A stretch of DNA of 64,000 nucleotides from Kalmanozyma brasiliensis GHG001. Its lineage: Eukaryota; Basidiomycota; Ustilaginomycetes; Ustilaginales. The position numbers and the translations under genes were made by a program. Each line of letters starts with the position of its first letter. Position 1 is the first letter of the stretch. The stretch is taken from assembly GCF_000497045.1 (NCBI RefSeq), contig NW_015961989.1, forward strand, positions 620,001-684,000, read 5' to 3'. The notes under the pieces are model-generated. The model saw only the letters and a program-made list of their open reading frames with translations. It was not told the origin of the DNA and made no database searches. Positions 28,321 through 37,081 of this stretch are shown one piece after another.

Positions 28321-31245
28321 ATGCCTCGCGAGGTCGCCGCGCTCGACTCTACCGGCTCGCAGAGACGCTTGGAGGCAAGAGAGAAGGCACAAGTCTTGCG
28401 GAAAGGCACAGGCCCATTCTGGGACTATTTGCTGGAGGCCTGGTCATCAGTCAATTGCAAGTCCTCACAATCGATCAGGAGAGGCGCAATCGATCATTTC
28501 TTCGAGATCATCTGCAGATGTTTTCCCAAAGAAGCGTTACATCAAGTCTTCCCAGACCTTGCTCAATACAATTACAAATATGGTCACACTCCGAGCAGCT
28601 GCATCGAGGCAGTGGAAGCATTCCTGTCCCGTGTTGAACAGAGTCCAGGTGACGTCAACGGGGATGAAGGGCTCGTCAACGTCCTCGAGGCTCTCCCGGT
28701 CCTGAAGACGAGGAATCTTAAGCAAGATCGCCTCGTGGACAGCTTGCGCTCGACGTTGGCTGCAGGCTTTCTGCGCCCTTATAAGGGTGATGCGCCAAAA
28801 CGTCTCCTTCGCTTTGCCGTGAGCGTCAACGATCTTCTGTTCGAGAAGAGCAATCGATTTCTAGAGCCGGACTACAAAGGCACCCACATCGTGCAATCTA
28901 GGGGGACAGGCAAGACTCGCATGGTGGTGGAACTTGGCCGCATTGCACCTCTCCTATACCTTTGCATTCGCAAACAGTCAGACGCGGTAGATACGGCATA
29001 CCCACTTGGAGACAAACCGATCATCGACTTGATCACAAAGAGCTTCGAGGTGACAAACCCCTTCAACTACGACGAGATAGCGGCCATCGTCTTAGGAGCC
29101 TGGTTTTCTCAGATAGCGGACACTCTGGAGAAAATGACAATCGCGCAGGACAAGTTCAGCTACATGGTCGCCCTCAACCACTTCGGGTCAGAAGCGCACG
29201 AGTCCTCTCGCAAAGTGTTTCTCCAGCAGATTGTTGGTCGTGCGGAAGCAATCTTTGATGCCGGTCCACTTCGAGACCAAAAGCCCGGCTCAACCTTCCA
29301 ACATTATCTAGACGGACCAGTCGAGCGTTTGAGCAAGCAATTGCAATTGATCCAGCAACACCTGCATCCCTCGGCAGACGTGGACGCTCCGGTGTTTGTT
29401 GCTTTCGACGATTACGCCGCTTGGCCCGAAAAATTCATACATAGCATTCGCCGCGCCTGGGCGCATATCACCGAGTTGAAGACACGTCTCAGCGCCAAAG
29501 ACTGCAAGGAAGAGGGCTCGAACGAGACTTTGGGCGAGGAGTGCACAACACAAGCTTCGAGCAAGCCGTACATTGCGTGCTTCTGGCTTCTCCTGATAAG
29601 CAGTAGCACCAGCGCCGCCACTCGGGACCAGCCAGGAACTTACCGAAGTGATCAGAATCAAATCAGGCCTGTCTCTCTGCCGGTGTTCATCGCAAGCAGC
29701 TTTGACGTCCTCTGCTCAGGATCGCAGGCAGTCCACCACGCTTCCGAGGTTGCGACCAAGTCCTACATCTCTATGATGGGTCGTCCGCTTTGGGCGTCGC
29801 TCTTTGACGAGTCGTTCTGGGCTGTAGCCGTTCGCACACTGTTGGGTAGCGACAGCTTCAATCGATGCTCGGACATCTCATGCTTCAACGTCCTCGCCAC
29901 TCGCCTTGCGTTGGATTTTGTTCAAGCAACCATCAACGACGACGGTCCGATTCGCAACCAGGTTGAGTTCGCAGGCAAATCAGTGGATGTGCACATGCGA
30001 ATCCTGGACAAATTGGACAATCATGCTGTCTTGCACATCCGAGCTCCCTCAGAACCGGTCCTCGCAATAGCTGCCTCGCTGCTCATGATGCCAACCCGTG
30101 AAGACACGATTCCCGATGCAAGGTCGGAAGGGATGCCGAAAACGCGGTACGGCTGCATCCTGCAAGTGGTGGGCGGTCGCTGCCTGACTTCGACAAACAT
30201 AGACGTCTTAAGGGACAACCGCGGCGGCCTTGCGACCAAGCTCGTCCTCATGACGGCGTGGGATGCCGCCAAGCAGGTTGGAAATTCTTTTAAGCGCTTA
30301 GAGGATATCGAAAAGCAGGCTTCCCACCTGCTGCAGCCTGTACTGCTCGACGCGATCATCGACGGTTTAATCAAGCTCGAAGGCAACCAAGCAGCAGACA
30401 TCCGAGTCAGCATTCAAAGCATCTGCGAAAAGGTTCGCACGCAGTGTCCAGACCACGCCAACGCACAGGCTTGGGCGCATCATACCCACTTCGATGTTCT
30501 CAAGGACCCGGTGCGCGACCTGTCGCCGGAGTACTTATGGTACTGCTGGAAGCGCGGCGTAGCTATCCAAATGGCACCTGACCAGCTCGGAGTAGACGGC
30601 ATCATTCCAATCTTTGTTGGTGACTTGACCCGGCCTTTTGCGAACCTGACAACTCAACAGATGGACACAGACGCCGCTCGTGGCGCCGAAGGAGACGAGA
30701 CATGGGCTGCCTGTCATATGACGTACATTGCGTGGAAAGGCGAGGCCCAATCCAGCAGCGAAGATTTCGAGACGGCGCTGAGGAACCCAGTCACTGCAGG
30801 CCCGTTGCTTAGATATGCGCGCATCCAGGATGATGCCTTGACACGTCGAGGCATCCTCACCGTCTGGACTGACTTGAGCGCGAAGGACAAGCCTGCAAAG
30901 CTCGACGTGGTCGCGGACGCCGACAAGCCCATGCTGCTGATCCAGGGCGTCGCGCAAAAAGAGCCCCGCAACTACCCCTGCCTCGACACGCTCCGGATTC
31001 GGTCAGTTGCGACCAGATTCATCAAAGATGTTGTCAGCGGCCGCAAAGACTACGAGAAGCAGAACCGCATGCACGACCCTGTGTCTCTTCGCACACTCGA
31101 CGCAGCACTGGCCGGCGAGCCAGGAGACGCGGAAGAAACATGTGCTCCTGTTGATCTCGATATCATCTTTCGTCCGCTAGTCGGCGACACGCCTGACGAG
31201 AGCACGCCCAGCGAGCCTATGGAGCCTGGTGACCTCCGTCTGTAG
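28321..31245 (+). CDS. P-loop NTPase with degenerate nuclease-like C-terminal domain (fungal Crinkler/NTPase-REase type)
   Basis: The 974-residue protein starts at ATG 28321. Residues 188-201 (THIVQSRGTGKTRM) form the P-loop and match the HI-Q-S-x-GTGK-S/T-RMV-E-L pattern I associate with large basidiomycete families of Crinkler-like NTPases; TAYP about 30 residues later fits too. A Walker B-like VFVAFDDY (Asp363-Asp364) follows. Near the C-terminus SPEYLWYCWKRGVAIQ, LGVDGIIPIF (Asp759) and YIAWKGE (Lys806) are laid out like motifs I-III of a PD-(D/E)xK nuclease, but the expected Glu/Gln two residues before Lys is Ala804. Family knowledge: such NTPase-REase proteins have been linked to mobile-element origins and effectors or intragenomic conflict. 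No signal peptide is visible. The role is unknown. Converges on the ABC gene with 120 bp between stops. Confidence 0.7.
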   Translation: MPREVAALDSTGSQRRLEAREKAQVLRKGTGPFWDYLLEAWSSVNCKSSQSIRRGAIDHFFEIICRCFPKEALHQVFPDLAQYNYKYGHTPSSCIEAVEAFLSRVEQSPGDVNGDEGLVNVLEALPVLKTRNLKQDRLVDSLRSTLAAGFLRPYKGDAPKRLLRFAVSVNDLLFEKSNRFLEPDYKGTHIVQSRGTGKTRMVVELGRIAPLLYLCIRKQSDAVDTAYPLGDKPIIDLITKSFEVTNPFNYDEIAAIVLGAWFSQIADTLEKMTIAQDKFSYMVALNHFGSEAHESSRKVFLQQIVGRAEAIFDAGPLRDQKPGSTFQHYLDGPVERLSKQLQLIQQHLHPSADVDAPVFVAFDDYAAWPEKFIHSIRRAWAHITELKTRLSAKDCKEEGSNETLGEECTTQASSKPYIACFWLLLISSSTSAATRDQPGTYRSDQNQIRPVSLPVFIASSFDVLCSGSQAVHHASEVATKSYISMMGRPLWASLFDESFWAVAVRTLLGSDSFNRCSDISCFNVLATRLALDFVQATINDDGPIRNQVEFAGKSVDVHMRILDKLDNHAVLHIRAPSEPVLAIAASLLMMPTREDTIPDARSEGMPKTRYGCILQVVGGRCLTSTNIDVLRDNRGGLATKLVLMTAWDAAKQVGNSFKRLEDIEKQASHLLQPVLLDAIIDGLIKLEGNQAADIRVSIQSICEKVRTQCPDHANAQAWAHHTHFDVLKDPVRDLSPEYLWYCWKRGVAIQMAPDQLGVDGIIPIFVGDLTRPFANLTTQQMDTDAARGAEGDETWAACHMTYIAWKGEAQSSSEDFETALRNPVTAGPLLRYARIQDDALTRRGILTVWTDLSAKDKPAKLDVVADADKPMLLIQGVAQKEPRNYPCLDTLRIRSVATRFIKDVVSGRKDYEKQNRMHDPVSLRTLDAALAGEPGDAEETCAPVDLDIIFRPLVGDTPDESTPSEPMEPGDLRL

Positions 31246-31365
31246 CCCTCCCAATGATTCCACACTTCTTCCCTTTCAATGTCACAATCTACCCAACATC
31301 ACACGTGCGTCACGAGCTGAACCATGTCTTCATTTCCCGACTGTCGCAAGAACCTGTCTGTCCTC

Positions 31366-34300
31366 TCACATTCCAATCAGCGCCCTCAACGAGGCATACT
31401 CTTCCTCGCCCGTGCTCTTAGCCAACTTCGTAAACCAACCGTCCTCCCTCCTCAGCAGCTCCACTGGGTTGCCCTTCTCCACGACCTTCCCACGGTTCAG
31501 CACGACGACCGTATCGAACCCAATAATCGTGCGCAATCGATGCGCGATGGCGAGCACGGTCGTGTTGTGCTGGGCAAAATGCGAGTCCAGCAGCGACTGG
31601 ATCTTGGCGTCGGTAGTGTAGTCGATCGACGAGGTGGACTCGTCCAGCACCACGACGCTGTTTGCGTTGGCAGGGGACGAGGCGGAGAGCAAAATGCGTG
31701 AGAGGGAGAGCAACTGCTTCTGACCCGAGGAGAGGTTTCCGCCGCTCTCCTCGATTCGTGCTTCGAGAGAAGAGAGCGTGCCCGAGTCGTCGGAGGTGTC
31801 GTCGGCGGTGGGCGAGGAGCGAGATAGGAGCGTGGAAGAGCTGGTGCTGTTGCCCTCGCGAACGACGTTGGTCGAAGGTGGGGCGTCGAATGTGCCATAT
31901 CCGTTGGTGATGAGAGGCTTCTCCTTGAGCAGACCGACACGGACGAGCACTTGAGTGATGTCTTCGTCAGCGTACTGCTCGAGCGGGTCGACAGCGCTTC
32001 GCAGCGTTCCCGACAAGATCAGCGGGTCTTGAGGAACGATCTTCATCCTGCTCCTCAGCGTCTTGAGCCCAATCCGCCCGATATCCACACCGTCGATCTC
32101 AATCTGACCGCTGCGATACTCGAAGAATCGGAACAGCGCTGAGACAAGCGTCGACTTGCCGCTGCCCGTGGCACCGACGATGCCCACCCTCTCGCCCGCC
32201 TTGATCGACAGGTTGATCCCATCGAGCACGTCCGGCAGATTCTCCGCGTACGCTAGATGCAGATCGCGGATCTCGATCGCGCCCTTCTCGGGCCAACTCG
32301 GCGACACCGCCACCTCGCCACCCTCGACGCTCGCCGGTGCAGCATCCAGAGGCTCGTTCTCGACGTCAAAGTACTCCATCACGCGCTCGACCGCGACGAA
32401 ACCTTGCTCGACGGCGGACAGCGAGCGCAGACCGAACGTCAATGTGGCCGTCAGACTCTGCACGAAGCTCAGCGTGAAACCCGCTCTGGCGGCCGTGAAC
32501 CCGGGCGTCAGGGTCACCACCAAGACCGTAGCAACCACTACACCGCTGCTAGCCAAGCTGACGAGGAGCATCTGCCACTGCCTCACGGTTCCCTGCCAGA
32601 AGAAGAACACGTTGTTCTCATCCAGCCTGTCCATGAGCGTCGCAAAGTACGCTGCGGACGAGCCAAAGGCGCGCACGGTGACGACACCGTTGATGAGGTC
32701 CGTGAAGCACGTGATGCGCTTCGAGGCGGCGTTCGAGTCGAGCCGCTTGAGATCGCGCGCTGCCACGGTGAACGTCGCGAGCAGCGCGTAGAAGACAGGC
32801 GAGACGAGGACGAGGATGACAATGACAATGGGACCGCCGCCGAGCCAGGTGGCGACGAGTGCGGCAAACGAGGTGAGCAGCGCCTTGCATGCCTCCGTGA
32901 GCTCTTCCGCGATGGTCGAGTCGATCGCCTCCATGTCTTTGCCGAAGCGGTTGAGGAGGCGACCAGAGGGGGTCGAGTCGTGGAAGCGCAGCGGTGCTCG
33001 GAGAACCGAGTGCAAGAGCTGTTGGAAGAGTCGACTGCCAGCAAGGAGCGAGGCAATGCAGACAAGAGCGTAGCCGGCGGTGATGGTGAAGACTTGCACG
33101 GACTGGATGGTGATCCAGCGTGCGAGCCACCATTCGGTTGAGTGCTCGTCGACAGGAGATTGCATCCAGGATCGAAGCCACCAGTTGGCGCCGAGATCCG
33201 AAAAGGAGTTGCCAGCAAAAGAACCGATGAGAGCGATCCAGAGGAGAACACCGCCGCCTGCTTGGATGTACTTGCTGTAGACGGCGGAGGAGACGCGGCC
33301 TTGGGCGCGCTTCTCCTCGGTCACCTGCTTGTGGGCTTCGCCGTCAGCGACTGGCTCGCCATCGGCCTCACCGTCGAGCATGCCAGATAGCTGGCTGAAT
33401 GCCGAGCTCGAAGGCTGGTGGGCCAACGACTTTCTGCGGGCGCCGATGGTGCGCTGCGAGAACGTCGAGGCATTTGCGTGCTTGTTTCCACCCATACTGG
33501 CATTTGCCGGGTCGAGATGGGCACTGTCAGCCATGACAGCATCCTCTTCATCGCTGTTCGCCGCCGAGTTGGCAGCAGTGCTCGCATTCGATCCAAAGTT
33601 GGGTGTCTCCTCACCATCCTCCTTCTGCTTGTCATCCTCATTCTCCAGGCCTTGATAGAATGCGCTCGCTGTAAACTGCTCCGCACTCCCAAAGAACGCC
33701 TGCCTTCCCTCCTGCAGCACCAACACCCTCTTACATCTCGGCGCCATCAGCCTCACATGATGCGTCACCAGTACCGTCGTCCTCCCCGCCAACAGCCCGC
33801 CTTCACCCCCGTCGAACAGCTTCTCGCACACATGCTTGGTGGTGTGCGAGTCGAGCGCGGACAGGCAGTCGTCGATGAGCACGGTTCCAGCGTGCGAGTA
33901 GATGGCACGGGCGAGCGAGATGCGCGCCTTTTGACCACCAGAGAGGTTGGTGCCGCCCTCGCCGATCTCGGTGCGGTCGCCGTCCTTGAGGATTTTGAGG
34001 TCGGGTTTGAGGCCGCATGCGAAGAGGACGGCGCGGTAGCGGGAGGCGTGGTAGTCGAGGCCGAAGAGGATGTTTTCGCGAACGGTGGCGTTGAATAGGA
34101 AGGGACGCTGAGGGGCGTAGGCCGAGAGCGAAGGATCGATGTACCAGTTTCGAGAAGAGGTGCGAGCCGCATGGAGCGTCGCAGCGGGGTGCGAGCGTGG
34201 GCACTGGATGGTGCCCGAGGAGAGGTGGGCCTCGCCGAGCAGGGAGAGGAGGAGGAGCGTCTTGCCCGAGCCGATCTTGCCGCAGACCAGGTTGGTCTGG

Positions 34301-36516
34301 CCCACTTCGAAGGTCGCATCAGGGATCGACAGGGTGAATGTGGTCGATGCGGGAGGTGCGGCGGGAGCACCGTCGCTCTCGACAGGCCAAGTGATCTCTG
34401 CATTCCTCAACGCGATCCTACTGACGCCGGACGACGCGCGAGCAGCCATGTCCTTCGCCCCGGCCACAGTCTGCGGCCTGTATTCGTGATCCGGGATCTC
34501 CACCTCGCCCGTCTCCATGTACGCCGCCACGCGCTTGATCGACACCCATCCCTGGATCACGGTCAAGAAGTTGCTCGGCAAGTAGCTTACCGCGAACCTC
34601 AGCTCCAACAACACCGCCACGGCCGGGAAAGCCACGGACGCCGTCAACCGATTCCCCTCGACCAGCGTGTACCATGCGAACGCCGTAACGATCGTCAACA
34701 TGGGCACAAGCGCAAACAGCCCACCGAAGAAGGTGAAAAAGATCCAGCTCTGCGCCTGGCACTTGAGCTCGGCCCTTCGCTCGAACATGATCTTGGCGGC
34801 CATCTCGTCTTCCCACGCCTCGTACTTGATCATGCGGATTGCGCGGATGGCCTCGCTGAGGAGCGAGACACGTCGATCGCGCGTCTTTTGCAATCGCTCG
34901 TCGATGCGCTTGGTGAACTTGCCGACGATGAAAGCGACAGGCTGGCAGATGGCGGCGACGAGCAGGCCAATCAGTGCGCCGTTGCCGATGAGCACATAGG
35001 CCGAATACCCACCGACGAGCACCTCGAGAGGACCCATGAGGCCGAAGGCGTACATGTCGATGCGCGAAAAGATGCGGTTCACGTCGGTCGTCACCAGGTT
35101 GATCACCTGGGAGGACGAAGAAGCAGTGCCGCTCTCCTCGTTCTCTTGGGTACCCTCCTTGCTCGGATGGTCTCCCTCGGCGGTGTCTGGCGAGGAGGCC
35201 TCTTTTTGACGTAATCGCTTCCACGCGAGCAGCGTCGTTAGCTGCGTCTGCATCCGTGTCTTGATGAACACGTTCAGCGGACGGAAGTAGTAGTAGATCA
35301 AGAAGGTCTCGACGAGCATGGTAAGGTAGAACAAGGCCGAGTAGATCAGTGTCGATCGCGCCCGGTTGGCGATGGTGTCCATGCCGCCGGATTGCTTGAG
35401 TGACGCCTCGTAGCGTTCGACGCCATCGAGCAGAATGCTCATTCCAAACTTGGGCACATAGAAGGCAAACGTGACGATGACCAGCATCACTCCGAACTTC
35501 TTGAGCTCGGTGGCGTTGCACTTGACGAGTGCGGAGAGCAGCGCTCGACCCTTGACCGCGTTGGTGCGTTTCGCGCCTCGTGGCGTCTTGGCAAGCGACG
35601 CAGCGAGCGAGGCGCGATACTGCCGGATCATTTCGTCCGCCACGTAGGCGGACGAGTAAGTGTAGTCGAGCGCAGGGATGTCCTCCTCGTCGATACGATT
35701 CGTGCTATACGCCTTGCGCACAACAGGCAACGCCAGGAAGCCCCATACATCCTGTGCGACGGATCCGCCGCCGATCGCGTTGCGCGTGACGTTCCTTGCG
35801 CCCAAGCTGTCCGTTCCCTCCACGGCGATTGTTGGTCCGCTCGGGCTAGTGAATGCCACAGCGAACACCACCAATCCGCACACCACATTGATCGCGTGCA
35901 GCACGCCATTCGTATCGCCTGCCAGACCACTCTCCTCCGCCTTGAATTCGGTCAGGCTGACCAGCAGCTGCGCCAACAGCCACAGCGCGTTGAGCAGCGA
36001 GACGAGCATCAATCTCGTCGATTCGGCTAGTCGGAGCTCCAACATGGCCAGCACCACCGTCAGCGTCCGCGACGCTGCACTGACCGAGGTGAAGTAGATG
36101 CTGTTCTGCCATTGTGCTGCGGAGAAGAGCGTGACGATGGCGGTGGCATCGATAGCGAGGCCGATGACGGAGGCGATGGCGAGGGTGATATGGACGTACA
36201 AGCGGGTTGATTCGTAGACGGAGGGGTTGAGGGGAGTGCCGAGCGCCTTGCGAAGCGCTCGGGGGTAGTCGTCCACTTGACGCTTGATATCTGTGGTCGT
36301 ATCGAGAGCGTCGGGGTGCTCGGTGTCCTGGGAAAGACGCGTGTAGCCTACCGGGGCGGAGGAGGAGTTGGGCGAGCGCAGAAGGAGGTAGAGAAGGATG
36401 AGGAGCATCGTCGAGCTCAGCGCAGCGGCTGAGAGCGTGTATTGGTCCCAGAAGGTGAGCTGCATGTCGGGCAACGAGGCGCTGTGCGGCGTTGGAGTTG
36501 GTATTGATGGGATCAT
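31366..36516 (-). CDS. Full-length ABC transporter, subfamily C (MRP/YCF1/YBT1-like)
   Basis: The 1716-residue protein starts at ATG 36516; the frame extends upstream only to a TTG. An N-terminal hydrophobic set (about 20-320) resembles TMD0. TMD1 is followed by NBD1 with GKIGSGKT (Lys752), signature LSGGQKARISLARAIY and VLIDDCLSALD. TMD2 is followed by NBD2 with GATGSGKST (Lys1454), signature LSSGQKQLLSLSRILL and VVVLDESTSSID. NBD1 carries Asp in place of the catalytic Glu while NBD2 keeps Glu, the asymmetry typical of ABCC. A Ser/Asp/Glu-rich linker after NBD1 is an R-domain-like insert. Role: ATP-driven export or vacuolar sequestration of conjugates or drugs; substrate unknown. A cluster of GAGTCA motifs lies 0.41-0.5 kb upstream of its ATG. 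Confidence 0.92.
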   Translation of the reverse strand: MIPSIPTPTPHSASLPDMQLTFWDQYTLSAAALSSTMLLILLYLLLRSPNSSSAPVGYTRLSQDTEHPDALDTTTDIKRQVDDYPRALRKALGTPLNPSVYESTRLYVHITLAIASVIGLAIDATAIVTLFSAAQWQNSIYFTSVSAASRTLTVVLAMLELRLAESTRLMLVSLLNALWLLAQLLVSLTEFKAEESGLAGDTNGVLHAINVVCGLVVFAVAFTSPSGPTIAVEGTDSLGARNVTRNAIGGGSVAQDVWGFLALPVVRKAYSTNRIDEEDIPALDYTYSSAYVADEMIRQYRASLAASLAKTPRGAKRTNAVKGRALLSALVKCNATELKKFGVMLVIVTFAFYVPKFGMSILLDGVERYEASLKQSGGMDTIANRARSTLIYSALFYLTMLVETFLIYYYFRPLNVFIKTRMQTQLTTLLAWKRLRQKEASSPDTAEGDHPSKEGTQENEESGTASSSSQVINLVTTDVNRIFSRIDMYAFGLMGPLEVLVGGYSAYVLIGNGALIGLLVAAICQPVAFIVGKFTKRIDERLQKTRDRRVSLLSEAIRAIRMIKYEAWEDEMAAKIMFERRAELKCQAQSWIFFTFFGGLFALVPMLTIVTAFAWYTLVEGNRLTASVAFPAVAVLLELRFAVSYLPSNFLTVIQGWVSIKRVAAYMETGEVEIPDHEYRPQTVAGAKDMAARASSGVSRIALRNAEITWPVESDGAPAAPPASTTFTLSIPDATFEVGQTNLVCGKIGSGKTLLLLSLLGEAHLSSGTIQCPRSHPAATLHAARTSSRNWYIDPSLSAYAPQRPFLFNATVRENILFGLDYHASRYRAVLFACGLKPDLKILKDGDRTEIGEGGTNLSGGQKARISLARAIYSHAGTVLIDDCLSALDSHTTKHVCEKLFDGGEGGLLAGRTTVLVTHHVRLMAPRCKRVLVLQEGRQAFFGSAEQFTASAFYQGLENEDDKQKEDGEETPNFGSNASTAANSAANSDEEDAVMADSAHLDPANASMGGNKHANASTFSQRTIGARRKSLAHQPSSSAFSQLSGMLDGEADGEPVADGEAHKQVTEEKRAQGRVSSAVYSKYIQAGGGVLLWIALIGSFAGNSFSDLGANWWLRSWMQSPVDEHSTEWWLARWITIQSVQVFTITAGYALVCIASLLAGSRLFQQLLHSVLRAPLRFHDSTPSGRLLNRFGKDMEAIDSTIAEELTEACKALLTSFAALVATWLGGGPIVIVILVLVSPVFYALLATFTVAARDLKRLDSNAASKRITCFTDLINGVVTVRAFGSSAAYFATLMDRLDENNVFFFWQGTVRQWQMLLVSLASSGVVVATVLVVTLTPGFTAARAGFTLSFVQSLTATLTFGLRSLSAVEQGFVAVERVMEYFDVENEPLDAAPASVEGGEVAVSPSWPEKGAIEIRDLHLAYAENLPDVLDGINLSIKAGERVGIVGATGSGKSTLVSALFRFFEYRSGQIEIDGVDIGRIGLKTLRSRMKIVPQDPLILSGTLRSAVDPLEQYADEDITQVLVRVGLLKEKPLITNGYGTFDAPPSTNVVREGNSTSSSTLLSRSSPTADDTSDDSGTLSSLEARIEESGGNLSSGQKQLLSLSRILLSASSPANANSVVVLDESTSSIDYTTDAKIQSLLDSHFAQHNTTVLAIAHRLRTIIGFDTVVVLNRGKVVEKGNPVELLRREDGWFTKLAKSTGEEEYASLRALIGM

Positions 36517-37081
36517 CGTTTGATATGTGCTGGCGGTTGTAGGAAACGAGATCGCAAAGGCCGAGACGGTCAACGTAGTGCTTGTGCGGTCTTGTATAGT
36601 CCGTCTTGCGGTGGTGATGAGATGGCGACTGCGTCTAGCTTTTCCAAGGATCGATCTAGAGGAGCACCGTCGTACGGGCTGAGATCTGCTGTAGACGTGT
36701 ATACTAGCGATCAAGCTTCAGTGGTAGTGAGATGAGGGGCATCTCCTCTTCGACCAAGCCGAACAACGAGACCTTATATCGCTCGAGCCCTTATCAACGA
36801 AGAACCGCTTTAGCCGACCAAAGGATGCCGACGGCATCCTGTCAAGCAACTACTCTCTCGGCTCGAAAATTTCAAAATAGGGTTTTTTTTGGCTGCAGTG
36901 ACGGAAGACCCTGCTCCGCACTCACTCTGACTCGTGGCTCACGCTCAGCTCCGCGGGAATCGCGTCTTGCTCTCTGAGTCAATGGCTCAGAGTCATCCTC
37001 TCCAACGAGTCACCCCTTACTCACCGTCGTGCTCATCTCAATACTTGTGAGAGGTATCAATGCAAATTGCAAAACGAGTGT
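36517..37081. promoter_or_regulatory. ABC transporter promoter and BSD2 3' flank
   Basis: The 565 bp lie between tandem minus-strand genes. Four TGACTC/GAGTCA cores sit in 85 bp: 36928-36933, 36975-36981 (full TGAGTCA), 36990-36995 and 37007-37012. TGAGTCA is the AP-1/Gcn4-type bZIP site. A poly-T run occurs near 36883-36890. The spacing upstream of the ABC ATG fits a bZIP-regulated stress or amino-acid response, which is inferred. Confidence 0.5.
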
